A stretch of 64,000 nucleotides of DNA from Ruegeria arenilitoris (GCF_013030985.1 NZ_WPYP01000001.1:372001-436000), one strand, 5' to 3'; shown: positions 33,958 to 44,416, numbered from the stretch's first letter. Notes: generated by a model from the letters alone, not told the origin. Program-made: numbers and translations.

Positions 33958-36366
33958 ATGCAAGAGCCCCTTAATTCCTCATACCCCGTACTTCCGCTGC
34001 GCGATATCGTGGTGTTCCCACACATGATCGTGCCGCTGTTCGTGGGTCGGGAAAAATCCGTCCGCGCATTGGAAGAAGTGATGCAGGACGACAAGCAGAT
34101 TCTGCTGTCCAGCCAGATCGACCCGGGCGATGATGACCCGGTCGAAGACGGAATTTACCGTTCTGGTGTTCTGGCCAATGTTCTGCAATTGCTGAAACTG
34201 CCCGATGGTACCGTAAAGGTGCTGGTCGAAGGGCAGGCGCGCGTGCAGATCACCGAGTTTCTTGAAAACGAAGAGTTTTTCGAAGCCCGTGCCGAATATT
34301 TGACCGAAATTCCGGGCGACGTGACCACGACCGAAGCGCTGCTGCGCACCGTCGCGGATGAGTTCGAGCGCTACGCCAAAGTGCGCAAAAACATCCCCGA
34401 AGAAGCGCTGACCGCGGTTGGTGAGACCGCCGAGCCCTCCAAGTTGGCCGACCTTGTGTCGGGTCATCTGGGCATCGAGGTCGAGCAAAAGCAGGAACTG
34501 CTGGAGACGCTCTCGGTCAGCGAGCGGCTTGAGAAGGTCTATGGCCTGATGCAGGGCGAGATGTCGGTTCTGCAGGTCGAGAAAAAGATCAAGACCCGCG
34601 TCAAATCCCAGATGGAGAAGACGCAGCGCGAGTACTATCTGAATGAGCAGATGAAGGCGATTCAGAAGGAGCTTGGCGATGGTGAGGACGGCAGCAATGA
34701 AGTTGCCGAACTGGAAGCCAAAATCGCCGAGACCAAGCTGTCGAAAGAGGCGCGTGAAAAAGCCGAAGGCGAGCTGAAAAAGCTGCGCAACATGAGCCCG
34801 ATGTCGGCTGAGGCCACCGTCGTGCGCAACTATCTGGACTGGATTCTTGCGTTGCCGTGGGGCACCAAATCCCGCGTCAAAAAGGATCTGGGCCGGGCGC
34901 AGGACATTCTGGACGCCGATCACTATGGCCTTGAGAAGGTCAAGGAACGGATCGTTGAATATCTGGCGGTGCAGCAGCGTTCGAAAAAGCTGAAAGGCCC
35001 GATCCTGTGCCTTGTTGGCCCTCCGGGTGTGGGTAAAACCAGCTTGGGTAAATCCGTTGCCAAGGCCACAGGGCGCGAGTTCATCCGCATCTCGTTGGGT
35101 GGCGTGCGCGACGAATCCGAGATTCGTGGCCACCGTCGGACCTATATCGGCTCGATGCCCGGCAAGATCATCCAAGCGCTGAAAAAGGCAAAAACCACGA
35201 ACCCGCTCATCCTGCTCGACGAGATCGACAAGATGGGTCAGGACTTCCGTGGTGACCCGGCTTCGGCGATGCTGGAAGTGTTGGACCCGGAACAGAACAG
35301 CACGTTCATGGACCACTATCTTGAGGTCGAATATGACCTGTCCAACGTGATGTTCCTGACCACGTCGAACAGCTACAACATGCCTGGGCCTCTGCTGGAC
35401 CGGATGGAGATCATCCCGCTGGCCGGTTACACCGAAGAGGAAAAGAGCGAGATCGCCAAGCAGCACCTGATCAGCAAGCAGGTCAAGAACCATGGTCTGA
35501 AGGCCAAGGAGTTTGAGCTGACCGATGATGCGCTGCAAAAGATGATCCGTACTTACACCCGCGAGGCGGGCGTGCGGAACCTCGAACGTGAGATCGCTAA
35601 GGTCGCGCGGAAATCGCTGACCAAGATCATCAAGAAAGAGGCGGACTCGATCACCGTGACGCCGGACAATCTGGATGAGTTCCTTGGTGTTCCGAAATAT
35701 CGCTATGGGCTGGCTGAACAGGACGATCAGGTCGGTGTTGTCACCGGTCTGGCGTGGACCTCCGTAGGTGGGGATTTGCTGCAAATCGAGGCACTGAAAC
35801 TACCCGGCAAAGGGCGGATGAAGACCACCGGGAAGCTGGGCGATGTGATGAAGGAATCCATCGACGCGGCCTCGTCTTATGTGCGGTCAATCTCGCCTCA
35901 GATCGGGGTGAAGCCGCCGAAGTTCGACACGCTGGATATCCACGTCCACGTGCCGGATGGGGCGACGCCCAAGGACGGCCCGAGTGCTGGTCTGGCGATG
36001 GTGACCTCGATCGTGTCGGTGCTGACCGGTATTCCGGTGCGCAAGGATATCGCGATGACCGGTGAGGTTTCGTTGCGCGGCAACGCGATGCCGATTGGCG
36101 GTTTGAAAGAGAAACTGCTGGCGGCCCTGCGCGGTGGCATCAAGACCGTTCTCATCCCGGAAGAGAACGAAAAGGATCTGGCCGAGATTCCGGGCAATGT
36201 GAAGGAAGGGCTGGAGATCATCCCGGTCACGCATGTCTCGGAAGTTCTGAAACACGCGCTGATCAGCGAGCCGGAACCGGTTGAATGGGATGAGGCGGCG
36301 GAAGAAGCTGCGGCAGCAGCGGCCAAGGCGGCCGAAGATGCCGGGCGATCGGCAACAGCGCATTAA
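33958..36366 (+). CDS. lon: ATP-dependent Lon protease
   Basis: An 802-residue AAA+ serine protease that degrades misfolded and regulatory proteins. Order: N-terminal LonN domain (YPVLPLRDIVVFPHM), coiled linker, AAA+ module with Walker A GPPGVGKT (~residues 354-361) and Walker B ILLDEIDKM, then the Lon protease domain with the Ser676-Lys717 dyad (KDGPSAG; GGLKEKLLAA). The tail has an Ala-rich stretch. ATG 33958 has AGGA 7 nt upstream. Heat-shock control is suggested by the promoter upstream, and a terminator follows. Confidence 0.97.
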   Translation: MQEPLNSSYPVLPLRDIVVFPHMIVPLFVGREKSVRALEEVMQDDKQILLSSQIDPGDDDPVEDGIYRSGVLANVLQLLKLPDGTVKVLVEGQARVQITEFLENEEFFEARAEYLTEIPGDVTTTEALLRTVADEFERYAKVRKNIPEEALTAVGETAEPSKLADLVSGHLGIEVEQKQELLETLSVSERLEKVYGLMQGEMSVLQVEKKIKTRVKSQMEKTQREYYLNEQMKAIQKELGDGEDGSNEVAELEAKIAETKLSKEAREKAEGELKKLRNMSPMSAEATVVRNYLDWILALPWGTKSRVKKDLGRAQDILDADHYGLEKVKERIVEYLAVQQRSKKLKGPILCLVGPPGVGKTSLGKSVAKATGREFIRISLGGVRDESEIRGHRRTYIGSMPGKIIQALKKAKTTNPLILLDEIDKMGQDFRGDPASAMLEVLDPEQNSTFMDHYLEVEYDLSNVMFLTTSNSYNMPGPLLDRMEIIPLAGYTEEEKSEIAKQHLISKQVKNHGLKAKEFELTDDALQKMIRTYTREAGVRNLEREIAKVARKSLTKIIKKEADSITVTPDNLDEFLGVPKYRYGLAEQDDQVGVVTGLAWTSVGGDLLQIEALKLPGKGRMKTTGKLGDVMKESIDAASSYVRSISPQIGVKPPKFDTLDIHVHVPDGATPKDGPSAGLAMVTSIVSVLTGIPVRKDIAMTGEVSLRGNAMPIGGLKEKLLAALRGGIKTVLIPEENEKDLAEIPGNVKEGLEIIPVTHVSEVLKHALISEPEPVEWDEAAEEAAAAAAKAAEDAGRSATAH

Positions 36367-36373
36367 ACAGATC

Positions 36374-36400
36374 AAAGGCGGGGGTGACCCCGCCTTTTTT
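36374..36400. terminator. Terminator of lon
   Basis: AAAGGCGGGG-GTGA-CCCCGCCTTTTTT: 10-bp perfect stem with T6, overlapping the last bases of the convergent permease gene. Confidence 0.92.
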
Positions 36401-37985
36401 ACAACCCGATGATGGGTTGTTTCGGATCCAGAATCTCTTCCTCGGCGATGTATTCCCGAAACTTATGCACGGGCAGGGCAGAGCGCACTGCCAGACCAAA
36501 GATCACGGCGGAAAACAGCACGCACAGCACGATGTCCCATCCGAACGGGATTTGCTTCAGCGCGCCGTCTCCGAACTGACCGAGATAGGAAATCAGCCCG
36601 ATCCCGATCAGGTAAGGCACCAACCACAGGGCTTCGGTTACATCCATCTCGTCCAGCCGATTGCGGAACCGTGCTAGTAGAAGGATCATTCCGATTACCA
36701 GAGCGACGCCAAGGCGCCAGACCGTGTCCCAACCGCTCCAGTAGACGACAAGCGTTGCGATGGCGAAGGCCGAGACCGCGACAAGTTTCACCGCCGGGAT
36801 GCGGATGGATCGGGGGTGATCCGGCATCAGATGGCGCAGGCACACGACGGCAATCGGGCCAACCGCAAAGGACAGCACGATTGCGGCACCGTTGAGCGCG
36901 ATGACAGTGGTGAAGGGGACCGTCAGCAGAAACAGCACCCCGATCAGGAAGTTCAGCGCCAGCGCCCACAAAGGCACTCCGAATGAGGAGAGAATCATCA
37001 AGCGTCCCGGCAGAAACCCGTTTTTCGACAAGGCCATGGCGATCCGGGCGTTTGATCCCGTCGCAACCAGCCCGTTGCCAAACGGCCCGATCACCGATCC
37101 GATGTTCAGAACGCTCAGAAACCAGACAAACCCGACCGAGATGATGACGCCGTCTAGCGGGCCTTGGCCGCCGAAACTCAGGCCGGTCCAGCCGTTTTTC
37201 AGCATGTTGGCATCCAGTGCCCCGACAAAGGCGATTTGCAGCCCCAGGTAAATGGCCGCGCACAGTACAATGGACAGGACCAGTGCGGCGGGGATGGCGA
37301 ATTTGGGGTTTCGAACCTCTCCGGCCATGTCGACCACATGGCGAAACCCGATAAAGGAAAAAATGACCCCTCCGGTTGAAACGGCCGCCATGATGCCTTG
37401 CAACCCGTAAGGCGCGAATCCGTCCGGTTGCGTAAAATTCTGTGGGTCGAAACGATTGAAGATCAACAGGGCGGTCAAAATGACCGGGATCGCGATTTTG
37501 GCCCATGTCAGCGCAGCGTTCACCTGAGTGAAGAACTTGACGCCCAACGCGTTGACCGCGACGAAGAGCAACATGAAGAACAGGGCGACGGTGATGCCCG
37601 CTCCGGTCAGGTCTCCGGTTTCGGCCGTGTGCAGCCACGGAGCATAGGGGGCGAGGTATTTCAGCATGGCCTCAACCTCGATCGGGGCGGTGGTGTTGTA
37701 GCCGATCCAGGCTGTCCATCCCATCGCCATCGAGACGATATTGCCATGCGAAAACTGCGGCACCCGCGCTATACCGCCGGGGATCGGCAGCATGGCCGAT
37801 ATCTCTGCGAAGGTGATCGCCAGAACGAACATGGCCACGGCGCCGATGATCCACGAGATTACAGCAGCTGGACCGGCGTGCTGCACGGCAAGAAGGGGAC
37901 CAAACAACCACCCGGACCCGATGATGCCACCGACCGAGATGAAGGTCAGGCCGAGCAGGCCGATATCCCGTTTCAATTTGGCCAC
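36399..37985 (-). CDS. APC-superfamily amino acid permease
   Basis: A 528-residue integral membrane protein with about 12-14 TM helices, GTG start (37985) with GAGG 7 nt upstream. TM1 holds the APC signature ISVGGIIGSGWLFGP, the unwound substrate-binding GGIIGSG loop. It imports amino acids or amines by proton symport or exchange; specificity is not deducible. It is monocistronic and convergent with lon. The N-terminus is short and there is no regulatory C-terminal domain. Confidence 0.9.
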   Translation of the reverse strand: MAKLKRDIGLLGLTFISVGGIIGSGWLFGPLLAVQHAGPAAVISWIIGAVAMFVLAITFAEISAMLPIPGGIARVPQFSHGNIVSMAMGWTAWIGYNTTAPIEVEAMLKYLAPYAPWLHTAETGDLTGAGITVALFFMLLFVAVNALGVKFFTQVNAALTWAKIAIPVILTALLIFNRFDPQNFTQPDGFAPYGLQGIMAAVSTGGVIFSFIGFRHVVDMAGEVRNPKFAIPAALVLSIVLCAAIYLGLQIAFVGALDANMLKNGWTGLSFGGQGPLDGVIISVGFVWFLSVLNIGSVIGPFGNGLVATGSNARIAMALSKNGFLPGRLMILSSFGVPLWALALNFLIGVLFLLTVPFTTVIALNGAAIVLSFAVGPIAVVCLRHLMPDHPRSIRIPAVKLVAVSAFAIATLVVYWSGWDTVWRLGVALVIGMILLLARFRNRLDEMDVTEALWLVPYLIGIGLISYLGQFGDGALKQIPFGWDIVLCVLFSAVIFGLAVRSALPVHKFREYIAEEEILDPKQPIIGL

Positions 37986-38113
37986 GCCCGTACCTCATCC
38001 CTCATTGCCGCATGGCGGTGCGGCCGTTCAGAGCAGGATAAGCAACTGCAGCGATTTCTGGCAAGCGCCTGTCAGGGCTAGGTAAAACCAGCGCAGCCGT
38101 ACAAAAAGGGGAA

Positions 38114-38188
38114 TGGTGGGTGATAAGAGATTTGAACTCCTGACATCTTCGATGTGAACGAAGCGCTCTACCACTGAGCTAATCACCC
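38114..38188 (-). tRNA. tRNA-Val (anticodon CAC)
   Basis: The minus strand folds as a full cloverleaf: acceptor GGGTGAT/ATCACCC, D-arm GCTC/GAGC, anticodon stem CTTCG/CGAAG with loop TTCACAT (CAC), T-loop TTCAAAT. The 3' CCA is encoded. 75 nt. Confidence 0.97.
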
Positions 38189-38263
38189 GTGAGGACGCCT
38201 AATACAGAGAGTTCTGGTGGCTTGCAAGAGCGCCCGACGCGCAATTTTTGGAAATGCAGGCAC

Positions 38264-38296
38264 AAAAAAACAGGCAGCAGAGACCCGCTGCCTGTT
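38264..38296 (-). terminator. Terminator of the RTX protease gene
   Basis: AACAGGCAGC, 8-base loop, GCTGCCTGTT: a 10-bp perfect stem followed by T7 on the minus strand, 16 bp after the stop. Confidence 0.9.
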
Positions 38297-38312
38297 GCTA
38301 TGAAGCAGGACC

Positions 38313-40181
38313 TTACAGGATGAAGTCGTCTGCGGTCAGATCGTGCAAACCGACAAGTTTGATCATCATCTCAGGTTCTTCGTCGCCGTCAGTGTCCACG
38401 TAGACGAAGGTCCTGTCATACAGGGTGCCTTCGAGGTCACTGTGCACGAAATAAATCTCGCCCTGATCTGAGTTCGTAGCCGGGGTTTCTCCGTTGAAGA
38501 CAAAGTCGTTGTCGCCGACCAGAACCGTGCTGGCATCGATGGCGCTCAGGTCGATCTTGTCCTCTCCGCGGGTGAAGTCCCGGATCAAGTCAGCGGTCTG
38601 ACGGATGGCAGAACCCTCGTCGATCGAGTTGAAGACGAAAGTGTCATTATCGGCCCCACCGGTCATGTCATCCCGACCGACGCCACCGATCAGGGTGTCA
38701 TTGCCCTTGCCACCGTAAAGCTTATCCCAGCCGCGGCTGCCCATCACGGTGTCGTCGCCAGCACCGCCTCTCAGGACGTCGTCTTTGATGCCACCGTCCA
38801 GAATGTCGTTTCCGGCATTGCCAATAAGATAGTTGACCGTTTCGTCGCCGGTGAGGTTGTCGTTCTGCGCCGACCCAACAACGTGTTCGATGTTCTGGAT
38901 GGTGTCGATGCCATAACCCGTGTCTTGCGCGCCGTCGTTCGACAGGTCCACGGTGGCCCCGCTGGTGCCCGAGTAATTCAACCAGTCATAGCCCTGGCCA
39001 CCGTTGATCGTGTCGTTGCCGTCACCGTCTTTGTTTCCAAACCAGTCGTTTCCATTGTCTCCCGACAGACTGTCGTTGCCTATGCCGCCGGTAATCGTGT
39101 CATTGCCGTCGCCGCCGAAAATCCTGTCGTCACCGGCACCCCCGGCAAGGGTGTCGTTGCCATAGGCACCATTCAAATAGTTGTTGTGTTCGTTGCCGAC
39201 CAACCAGTCATTGCCATACCCACCAAAGGCGTTTTCGATTACAACGGTGTTGGCGATGGTGAACCCGCCTGCAATGCCAGAGGCGGACGAGATCTCTCCA
39301 CCTGCATTGTGGCCCTCAAGATCAGCATCGTTGAGGTTGATGTAGACGTCGCGCCATACGCCAACCGCAGAAATCGCGTCGTTCCCACCGGTGTCCCAAA
39401 TGGCCTTCCAGAACGTTCCCGCGCCGTTTACGCCCTTGATTTGGTAGATGTCGTTACCAGTTGCATTTTCAGCCGTCCCGTAAATGGCTTGGAGAGCTGC
39501 AATGTCCAACGCCATTGGTGTTGCCGAGTCACCATAGGTGTAGCTTGTTACAGGGACATTCGATGCATATCCTGAATTGTAGGACATGATCGTATAGACG
39601 CCCTGGTTTTGACCATCGGTGCCATAATCGTCGAAGGGTTCAGTCACGCCGTCGAAGATGGTCGAGCTTCCACCGTTGTCATGCGGGTGGGCCAAGCCAA
39701 GGCCGTGTAGAATTTCATGCAGGATTGTAGAGAATCCCGCGCCGCCCTCTTGCAGTCCTTGGTCGCTGTAAATAACCGAGTCGTAGGCGAACAAGCCAAA
39801 AAGTGATTTGAAACCATAATCCTGCAACAGCGGTTTATCCCCTGGAACTTGATGAAACCCGACAGAACCAGGGCCTCCCAGTGTTTCCTGCGTGACCACT
39901 GCGTAAGTAAAATCCGTGCTAACCAATTCGCCTTGCCAAGTTTTCAAAGGGGTTTCGAGGAAACGGACAGGAATAATTTTTTCGATGATACTCAGAGCAG
40001 AGCGAATAGCTGCTTTCATTGGTTCCGGTACAGCCGCTGCTGCCAGGGTGCCATCGTCGAAGTTGTACTCGAGTACAGTCGATCCATATGTCGGTTTTAA
40101 CGAGGTTCCCCAGATAAGACCGTCCACATAGGTTAAGCCCGTTGGCTCAGGGCCCGGATGAGTTGTGTTGACATATGGCAT
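38313..40181 (-). CDS. Serralysin-like RTX metalloprotease (peptidase M10)
   Basis: About 622 residues, exported by type I secretion. The zinc motif HEILHGLGLAHP (residues 155-166) and the Met-turn IMSYNSGY define a metzincin of the M10B type. Residues ~320-530 contain glycine-rich Ca2+-binding nonapeptides (GGAGDDRIFGGDGNDTITGG and similar), and the end LHDLTADDFIL is a typical C-terminal T1SS signal. There is no signal peptide. The start is uncertain (ATG 40181 with GGAAG 10 nt upstream, or 40229). No T1SS ABC/MFP genes adjoin it. Likely an extracellular protease for particle or host-surface degradation. Confidence 0.9.
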   Translation of the reverse strand: MPYVNTTHPGPEPTGLTYVDGLIWGTSLKPTYGSTVLEYNFDDGTLAAAAVPEPMKAAIRSALSIIEKIIPVRFLETPLKTWQGELVSTDFTYAVVTQETLGGPGSVGFHQVPGDKPLLQDYGFKSLFGLFAYDSVIYSDQGLQEGGAGFSTILHEILHGLGLAHPHDNGGSSTIFDGVTEPFDDYGTDGQNQGVYTIMSYNSGYASNVPVTSYTYGDSATPMALDIAALQAIYGTAENATGNDIYQIKGVNGAGTFWKAIWDTGGNDAISAVGVWRDVYINLNDADLEGHNAGGEISSASGIAGGFTIANTVVIENAFGGYGNDWLVGNEHNNYLNGAYGNDTLAGGAGDDRIFGGDGNDTITGGIGNDSLSGDNGNDWFGNKDGDGNDTINGGQGYDWLNYSGTSGATVDLSNDGAQDTGYGIDTIQNIEHVVGSAQNDNLTGDETVNYLIGNAGNDILDGGIKDDVLRGGAGDDTVMGSRGWDKLYGGKGNDTLIGGVGRDDMTGGADNDTFVFNSIDEGSAIRQTADLIRDFTRGEDKIDLSAIDASTVLVGDNDFVFNGETPATNSDQGEIYFVHSDLEGTLYDRTFVYVDTDGDEEPEMMIKLVGLHDLTADDFIL

Positions 40182-40682
40182 ATATTTTCTACTTCCATCT
40201 TTCAAAACACAACCAGAGGGCAGCCACAAAGCACTGTCTTCGGTTGCGTTAGCCTTCCTTTTGACCCCTTAAAATCGGGACCTGCTTTTTTCCTCGGATA
40301 CTTTCACTTCGAAACTTGCGGGTGCAAGTCGGTAGTCCGAAATTATTGGATTTTGGTACACTGTGTCGTCTCTTGCACACGCAATGTGGCCGAAAAATGA
40401 CGGCCGGGAAGAGTGTGCAGGATGACGTTGCGAACACGAATGGTTCTATTGATTGTTATGTTCGGGTTAATGCAAAGATGTACATCTTATGCGTGTTTGT
40501 CGTGGAATCACTCGGAGCCGAATCCCTGAGAATTCGACAGGCGTTTCGGGTAAGTGATTCCAGTCGCCAGCCGCGGCAAACCCGACCGCATCATCAGTGC
40601 GTGAATGGCGTGGTTGGCAGGGGATGCGCCCCTGCGGCGGGAAACAATTTTTACGATCTGGAAAAAAACTTCAAAACGCCGC
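40182..40682. other. Gene-poor interval between RTX protease and tRNA-Asp
   Basis: About 500 bp with lower coding character. A 128-codon open frame (40316-40702) has no ribosome site, no recognisable domain and an unlikely composition, so I do not call it. It should contain the promoter of the protease gene; I see no clear consensus element. Confidence 0.5.
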
Positions 40683-40711
40683 TTGACGCTGCCCGACCGT
40701 AGCCATAATAC
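40683..40711 (+). promoter_or_regulatory. Sigma-70-type promoter of the tRNA-Asp pair
   Basis: TTGACG (40683-40688), 17-bp spacer and TAATAC (40706-40711), 31 bp before the first tRNA-Asp. A near-consensus -35 and correct spacing suit a strong stable-RNA promoter. Confidence 0.65.
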
Positions 40712-40742
40712 ACCCCAACGTTCAGCAACGAACGGGCAGCGG

Positions 40743-40819
40743 GCGGTTGTAGCTCAGTTGGTTAGAGTACCGGCCTGTCACGCCGGGGGTCGCGGGTTCG
40801 AGCCCCGTCAACCGCGCCA
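40743..40819 (+). tRNA. tRNA-Asp (GTC), copy 1
   Basis: 77-nt cloverleaf: acceptor GCGGTTG/CAACCGC, anticodon loop CTGTCAC (GTC), T-loop TTCGAGC, CCA encoded. Identical to copy 2 over its full length. Confidence 0.97.
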
Positions 40820-40863
40820 TCGCTGCCATCCTTGGTCCAGGGTAAAGGCCACGAAATAGATGC

Positions 40864-40940
40864 GCGGTTGTAGCTCAGTTGGTTAGAGTACCGGCCTGTC
40901 ACGCCGGGGGTCGCGGGTTCGAGCCCCGTCAACCGCGCCA
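40864..40940 (+). tRNA. tRNA-Asp (GTC), copy 2
   Basis: Exact duplicate of the preceding tRNA-Asp, 44 bp downstream, so probably cotranscribed. CCA encoded. Confidence 0.97.
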
Positions 40941-41034
40941 TTTCCTTCCAGTACCGATGAAATCTATATCCCTTTGTAGGGGCGTGTTTTGTTTCAGGGT
41001 TTTGATGTCAGGAGATGTCGGCAATAATCCGGTC

Positions 41035-41049
41035 GTTCACACTTTGTTC
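41035..41049. promoter_or_regulatory. LexA (SOS) box of uvrA
   Basis: GTTC-ACACTTT-GTTC matches the alphaproteobacterial direct-repeat LexA box GTTC-N7-GTTC exactly and lies 68 bp before the uvrA ATG. Confidence 0.88.
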
Positions 41050-41116
41050 TAACTTTTCTGTTGGAGACTCGGTGTGGCTCGCCTATTTCTAGGACACTTG
41101 TGTGTTGGGGGCCAAA

Positions 41117-43975
41117 ATGGCTGAGCTGAAGAATATCGAGGTGCGCGGCGCGCGCGAGCATAACCTCAAAGGCATCGACGTCGATATCCCGCGGGATCAG
41201 CTGGTGGTGATCACCGGCCTGTCTGGCTCGGGCAAGTCCTCGTTGGCGTTCGATACGATCTATGCGGAAGGCCAGCGCCGCTATGTCGAAAGCCTGTCGG
41301 CCTATGCGCGCCAGTTCCTTGATATGATGGAAAAGCCCGATGTGGATCACATCAGCGGCCTGTCTCCAGCGATTTCGATCGAACAGAAAACCACGTCGAA
41401 GAACCCACGCTCGACCGTTGGCACGGTCACTGAGATTTACGACTATCTGCGTCTGTTGTTTGCCCGCGCAGGCACGCCCTACAGCCCCGCGACCGGTCAA
41501 CCGATTGAGGCGCAACAGGTGCAGGACATGGTCGACCGTATCATGACGATGGAGGAGGGCACGCGCGGGTATCTTCTGGCGCCCATCGTGCGGGACCGGA
41601 AGGGGGAATACAAAAAGGAATTCCTCGAACTGCGCAAACAGGGTTTTCAGCGCGTGAAAGTGGATGGCGAGTTCTATGAGCTAGATGAGCCGCCCACGCT
41701 GGACAAGAAGTTCCGCCACGATATCGATGTCGTGGTCGACCGACTGGTTGTGCGCGAGGGGATGGAAACGCGTCTGGCCGACAGCCTGCGGACCGCTCTG
41801 GATCTGGCAGACGGGATCGCGGTTCTGGAAACCGCGCCGCGCGAAGGTGATCCTGAACGAATTACCTTCAGTGAAAATTTCGCCTGCCCGGTCAGCGGCT
41901 TCACCATCCCCGAGATCGAACCCCGTCTGTTTTCATTCAACGCGCCGTTCGGAGCTTGTCCGGACTGCGATGGGCTGGGGGTCGAGCTGTTCTTTGACGA
42001 ACGGCTTGTAGTGCCGGACCAGACGCTGAAACTCTATGATGGTGCCTTGGCCCCATGGCGCAAAGGAAAGTCACCCTATTTCCTGCAAACCATCGAAGCC
42101 ATCGCGCGGCATTACGAATTCGACAAGAATACGCCTTGGAAAGACCTGCCGCCAAATGTGCAACAGGTGTTTCTGCGCGGGTCTGGCGATGAGGAAATCC
42201 AGTTCCGTTATGACGAAGGCGGTCGGGTGTATCAGGTCACTCGCAGTTTCGAGGGCGTGATTCCCAATATGGAACGGCGCTATCGCGAGACCGACAGCGC
42301 CTGGATCCGGGAAGAGTTCGAACGCTACCAGAACAACCGTCCCTGCGGGTCCTGCGAAGGGTATCGCCTGCGCCCCGAGGCTCTGGCCGTCAAGATCGCA
42401 GGTCTGCATGTGGGACAGGTTGTTCAGATGTCGATCAGAGAGGCTCTGGCCTGGGTCGAGGATGCTCCGAACCACCTGAGCGTTCAGAAGAACGAAATCG
42501 CGCGGGCGATTCTGAAAGAGATTCGCGAGCGGTTGGGTTTCCTGAATAACGTGGGTTTGGAATACCTTACGCTGTCCCGTTCAAGTGGCACCCTGTCCGG
42601 GGGTGAAAGCCAACGTATTCGTCTGGCCAGCCAGATCGGCTCGGGTCTGACCGGGGTTCTGTATGTGCTGGATGAGCCTTCGATTGGTCTGCATCAGCGG
42701 GACAATGACCGTCTGCTGGGAACGCTCAAGAACCTGCGCGATCAGGGCAACACCGTGATTGTCGTCGAACATGATGAAGAAGCCATCCGTGAGGCGGATT
42801 ATGTCTTCGATATCGGCCCCGGCGCCGGTGTGCATGGCGGGCAGGTGGTCAGCGAGGGCACGCCCGACCAGATCGCGGCTGACGCGGCCTCGATGACCGG
42901 TCAGTATCTGGCGGGTACCCGCGAAATTCCGGTGCCGTCGAAACGGCGTAAGGGAAACAAGAAGAAGGTTTCAGTCGTCAAAGCGACCGGGAACAACCTC
43001 AAGACCGTCACCGCCGATTTCCCGCTGGGAAAATTCGTCTGTGTGACCGGTGTATCGGGGGGCGGTAAGTCGACCCTGACGATTGAAACGCTGTTCAAGA
43101 CGGCCTCGATGCGTTTGAACGGTGCGCGACAGACCCCGGCGCCGTGTGAGACGATCAAAGGGTTGGAGCACTTGGATAAGGTCATCGACATTGACCAACG
43201 TCCGATCGGGCGGACTCCACGTTCGAATCCAGCAACTTACACCGGGGCCTTCACCCCGATCCGCGACTGGTTCGCCGGTCTGCCGGAGGCCAAGACGCGC
43301 GGCTACAAGCCCGGTCGGTTCAGCTTTAACGTCAAGGGTGGCCGGTGCGAGGCCTGTCAGGGTGACGGTGTTATCAAGATCGAGATGCACTTTCTGCCCG
43401 ACGTTTACGTGACCTGCGAAACCTGCAAGGGCGCGCGGTATAACCGCGAGACGCTGGAGATCAAGTTCAAGGGCAAGTCCATCGCTGATGTCCTTGATAT
43501 GACAGTGGAAGACGCGCAGGAGTTCTTTAAGGCCGTGCCGTCGATCCGCGACAAGATGGATGCGCTGGCGCGTGTGGGGCTTGGCTATATCAAGGTCGGC
43601 CAGCAAGCGACAACTTTGTCTGGGGGTGAGGCGCAACGGGTCAAGCTGTCCAAGGAACTGTCCAAACGCTCGACCGGGCGGACGCTGTATATTCTGGACG
43701 AGCCGACCACCGGGCTGCATTTCGAAGATGTGCGTAAGCTGTTGGAAGTGCTGCATGAATTGGTGGATCAGGGAAACACCGTCGTTGTGATCGAACACAA
43801 TCTGGACGTGGTGAAAACCGCCGACCACATCATCGACATCGGCCCCGAAGGCGGCGATGGCGGGGGTGAGATTGTGGCAACAGGAACGCCCGAGGATGTG
43901 GCCGTGGTCGAGCGCAGCCATACCGGCCGGTATCTTAAACAGATGCTGGATGCGGCGCGCGTCGCAGCGGAGTAA
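41117..43975 (+). CDS. uvrA: Excinuclease ABC subunit A
   Basis: A 952-residue DNA-damage recognition ATPase of nucleotide excision repair. Two ABC modules: Walker [10 protein letters not shown] near residue 35 and GVSGGGKST near 650; signatures [13 protein letters not shown] and [12 protein letters not shown]; Zn modules CPVS...CPDC and CEAC...CETC. ATG 41117 has GGGGG about 6 nt upstream. It dimerises and loads UvrB onto lesions. The LexA box upstream implies SOS induction. Confidence 0.97.
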   Translation: MAELKNIEVRGAREHNLKGIDVDIPRDQLVVITGLSGSGKSSLAFDTIYAEGQRRYVESLSAYARQFLDMMEKPDVDHISGLSPAISIEQKTTSKNPRSTVGTVTEIYDYLRLLFARAGTPYSPATGQPIEAQQVQDMVDRIMTMEEGTRGYLLAPIVRDRKGEYKKEFLELRKQGFQRVKVDGEFYELDEPPTLDKKFRHDIDVVVDRLVVREGMETRLADSLRTALDLADGIAVLETAPREGDPERITFSENFACPVSGFTIPEIEPRLFSFNAPFGACPDCDGLGVELFFDERLVVPDQTLKLYDGALAPWRKGKSPYFLQTIEAIARHYEFDKNTPWKDLPPNVQQVFLRGSGDEEIQFRYDEGGRVYQVTRSFEGVIPNMERRYRETDSAWIREEFERYQNNRPCGSCEGYRLRPEALAVKIAGLHVGQVVQMSIREALAWVEDAPNHLSVQKNEIARAILKEIRERLGFLNNVGLEYLTLSRSSGTLSGGESQRIRLASQIGSGLTGVLYVLDEPSIGLHQRDNDRLLGTLKNLRDQGNTVIVVEHDEEAIREADYVFDIGPGAGVHGGQVVSEGTPDQIAADAASMTGQYLAGTREIPVPSKRRKGNKKKVSVVKATGNNLKTVTADFPLGKFVCVTGVSGGGKSTLTIETLFKTASMRLNGARQTPAPCETIKGLEHLDKVIDIDQRPIGRTPRSNPATYTGAFTPIRDWFAGLPEAKTRGYKPGRFSFNVKGGRCEACQGDGVIKIEMHFLPDVYVTCETCKGARYNRETLEIKFKGKSIADVLDMTVEDAQEFFKAVPSIRDKMDALARVGLGYIKVGQQATTLSGGEAQRVKLSKELSKRSTGRTLYILDEPTTGLHFEDVRKLLEVLHELVDQGNTVVVIEHNLDVVKTADHIIDIGPEGGDGGGEIVATGTPEDVAVVERSHTGRYLKQMLDAARVAAE

Positions 43976-43987
43976 TGGGGCTGATCC

Positions 43988-44317
43988 TCAGTTGAGGATA
44001 TCAGCCACCGCGCCGATCAGGTTCAGCACCTTTCGCGTGTCAGGATCGACGCGATAGACATAGTCACCGGCGCGGATGTAGCTGCCGCGATTCAGCCCAT
44101 AGCTGTACGGATCATTGATCCAGCGATAATCGCTGTTGATGTAGTCACCCGTGCGATACAGGTTTTTGACCTGTCCCGGCGGCACGCAAGGCACGGCTTT
44201 CTTCGCCAGACCCGGCGGGCAGTGACCGGCCTTACCTTTGCCATTCCCGGCCATGGCCACGCCAGAGCTGAGCGCAAGCGTCAGGATTGCCGTCGAAATG
44301 GTCAAAACGCGCGACAT
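43988..44317 (-). CDS. Small exported protein next to uvrA
   Basis: A 109-residue protein with a signal peptide (VLTISTAILTLALSSGVAMA) and mature motif HCPPGLAKKAVPCVPPGQ, followed by 'YINSDYRWINDPYSYGLN' and 'YIRAGDYVYRVDPDTRKVL', an RcnB-like beta segment. Similar proteins are common in Rhodobacteraceae; I recall some database entries misnaming them excinuclease subunit A because they neighbour uvrA. AAAGGATGTAAG precedes the ATG. Periplasmic; function unknown. Confidence 0.82.
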   Translation of the reverse strand: MSRVLTISTAILTLALSSGVAMAGNGKGKAGHCPPGLAKKAVPCVPPGQVKNLYRTGDYINSDYRWINDPYSYGLNRGSYIRAGDYVYRVDPDTRKVLNLIGAVADILN

Positions 44318-44416
44318 CTTACATCCTTTCGCGTGAAAACTGTGGCCAAGGATAGATGGCCGTCGCCGCTCTTTGGGTCAACCCCATGGGCAGGAAGCTG
44401 CCCACGGGGCGGGCGC

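Noticed and set aside
33979..35784. 601-codon frame antisense to lon
   Set aside because: Shadow of an unmistakable Lon protease gene; low-complexity composition and no recognisable motif.
40316..40702. 128-codon frame before tRNA-Asp
   Set aside because: No ribosome site, odd composition, overlaps the tRNA promoter.
44382..44409. Hairpin CCCC..GGGG after mmsB as terminator
   Set aside because: Stem contains a mismatch and no T-run; the adjacent gene arrangement does not need it.
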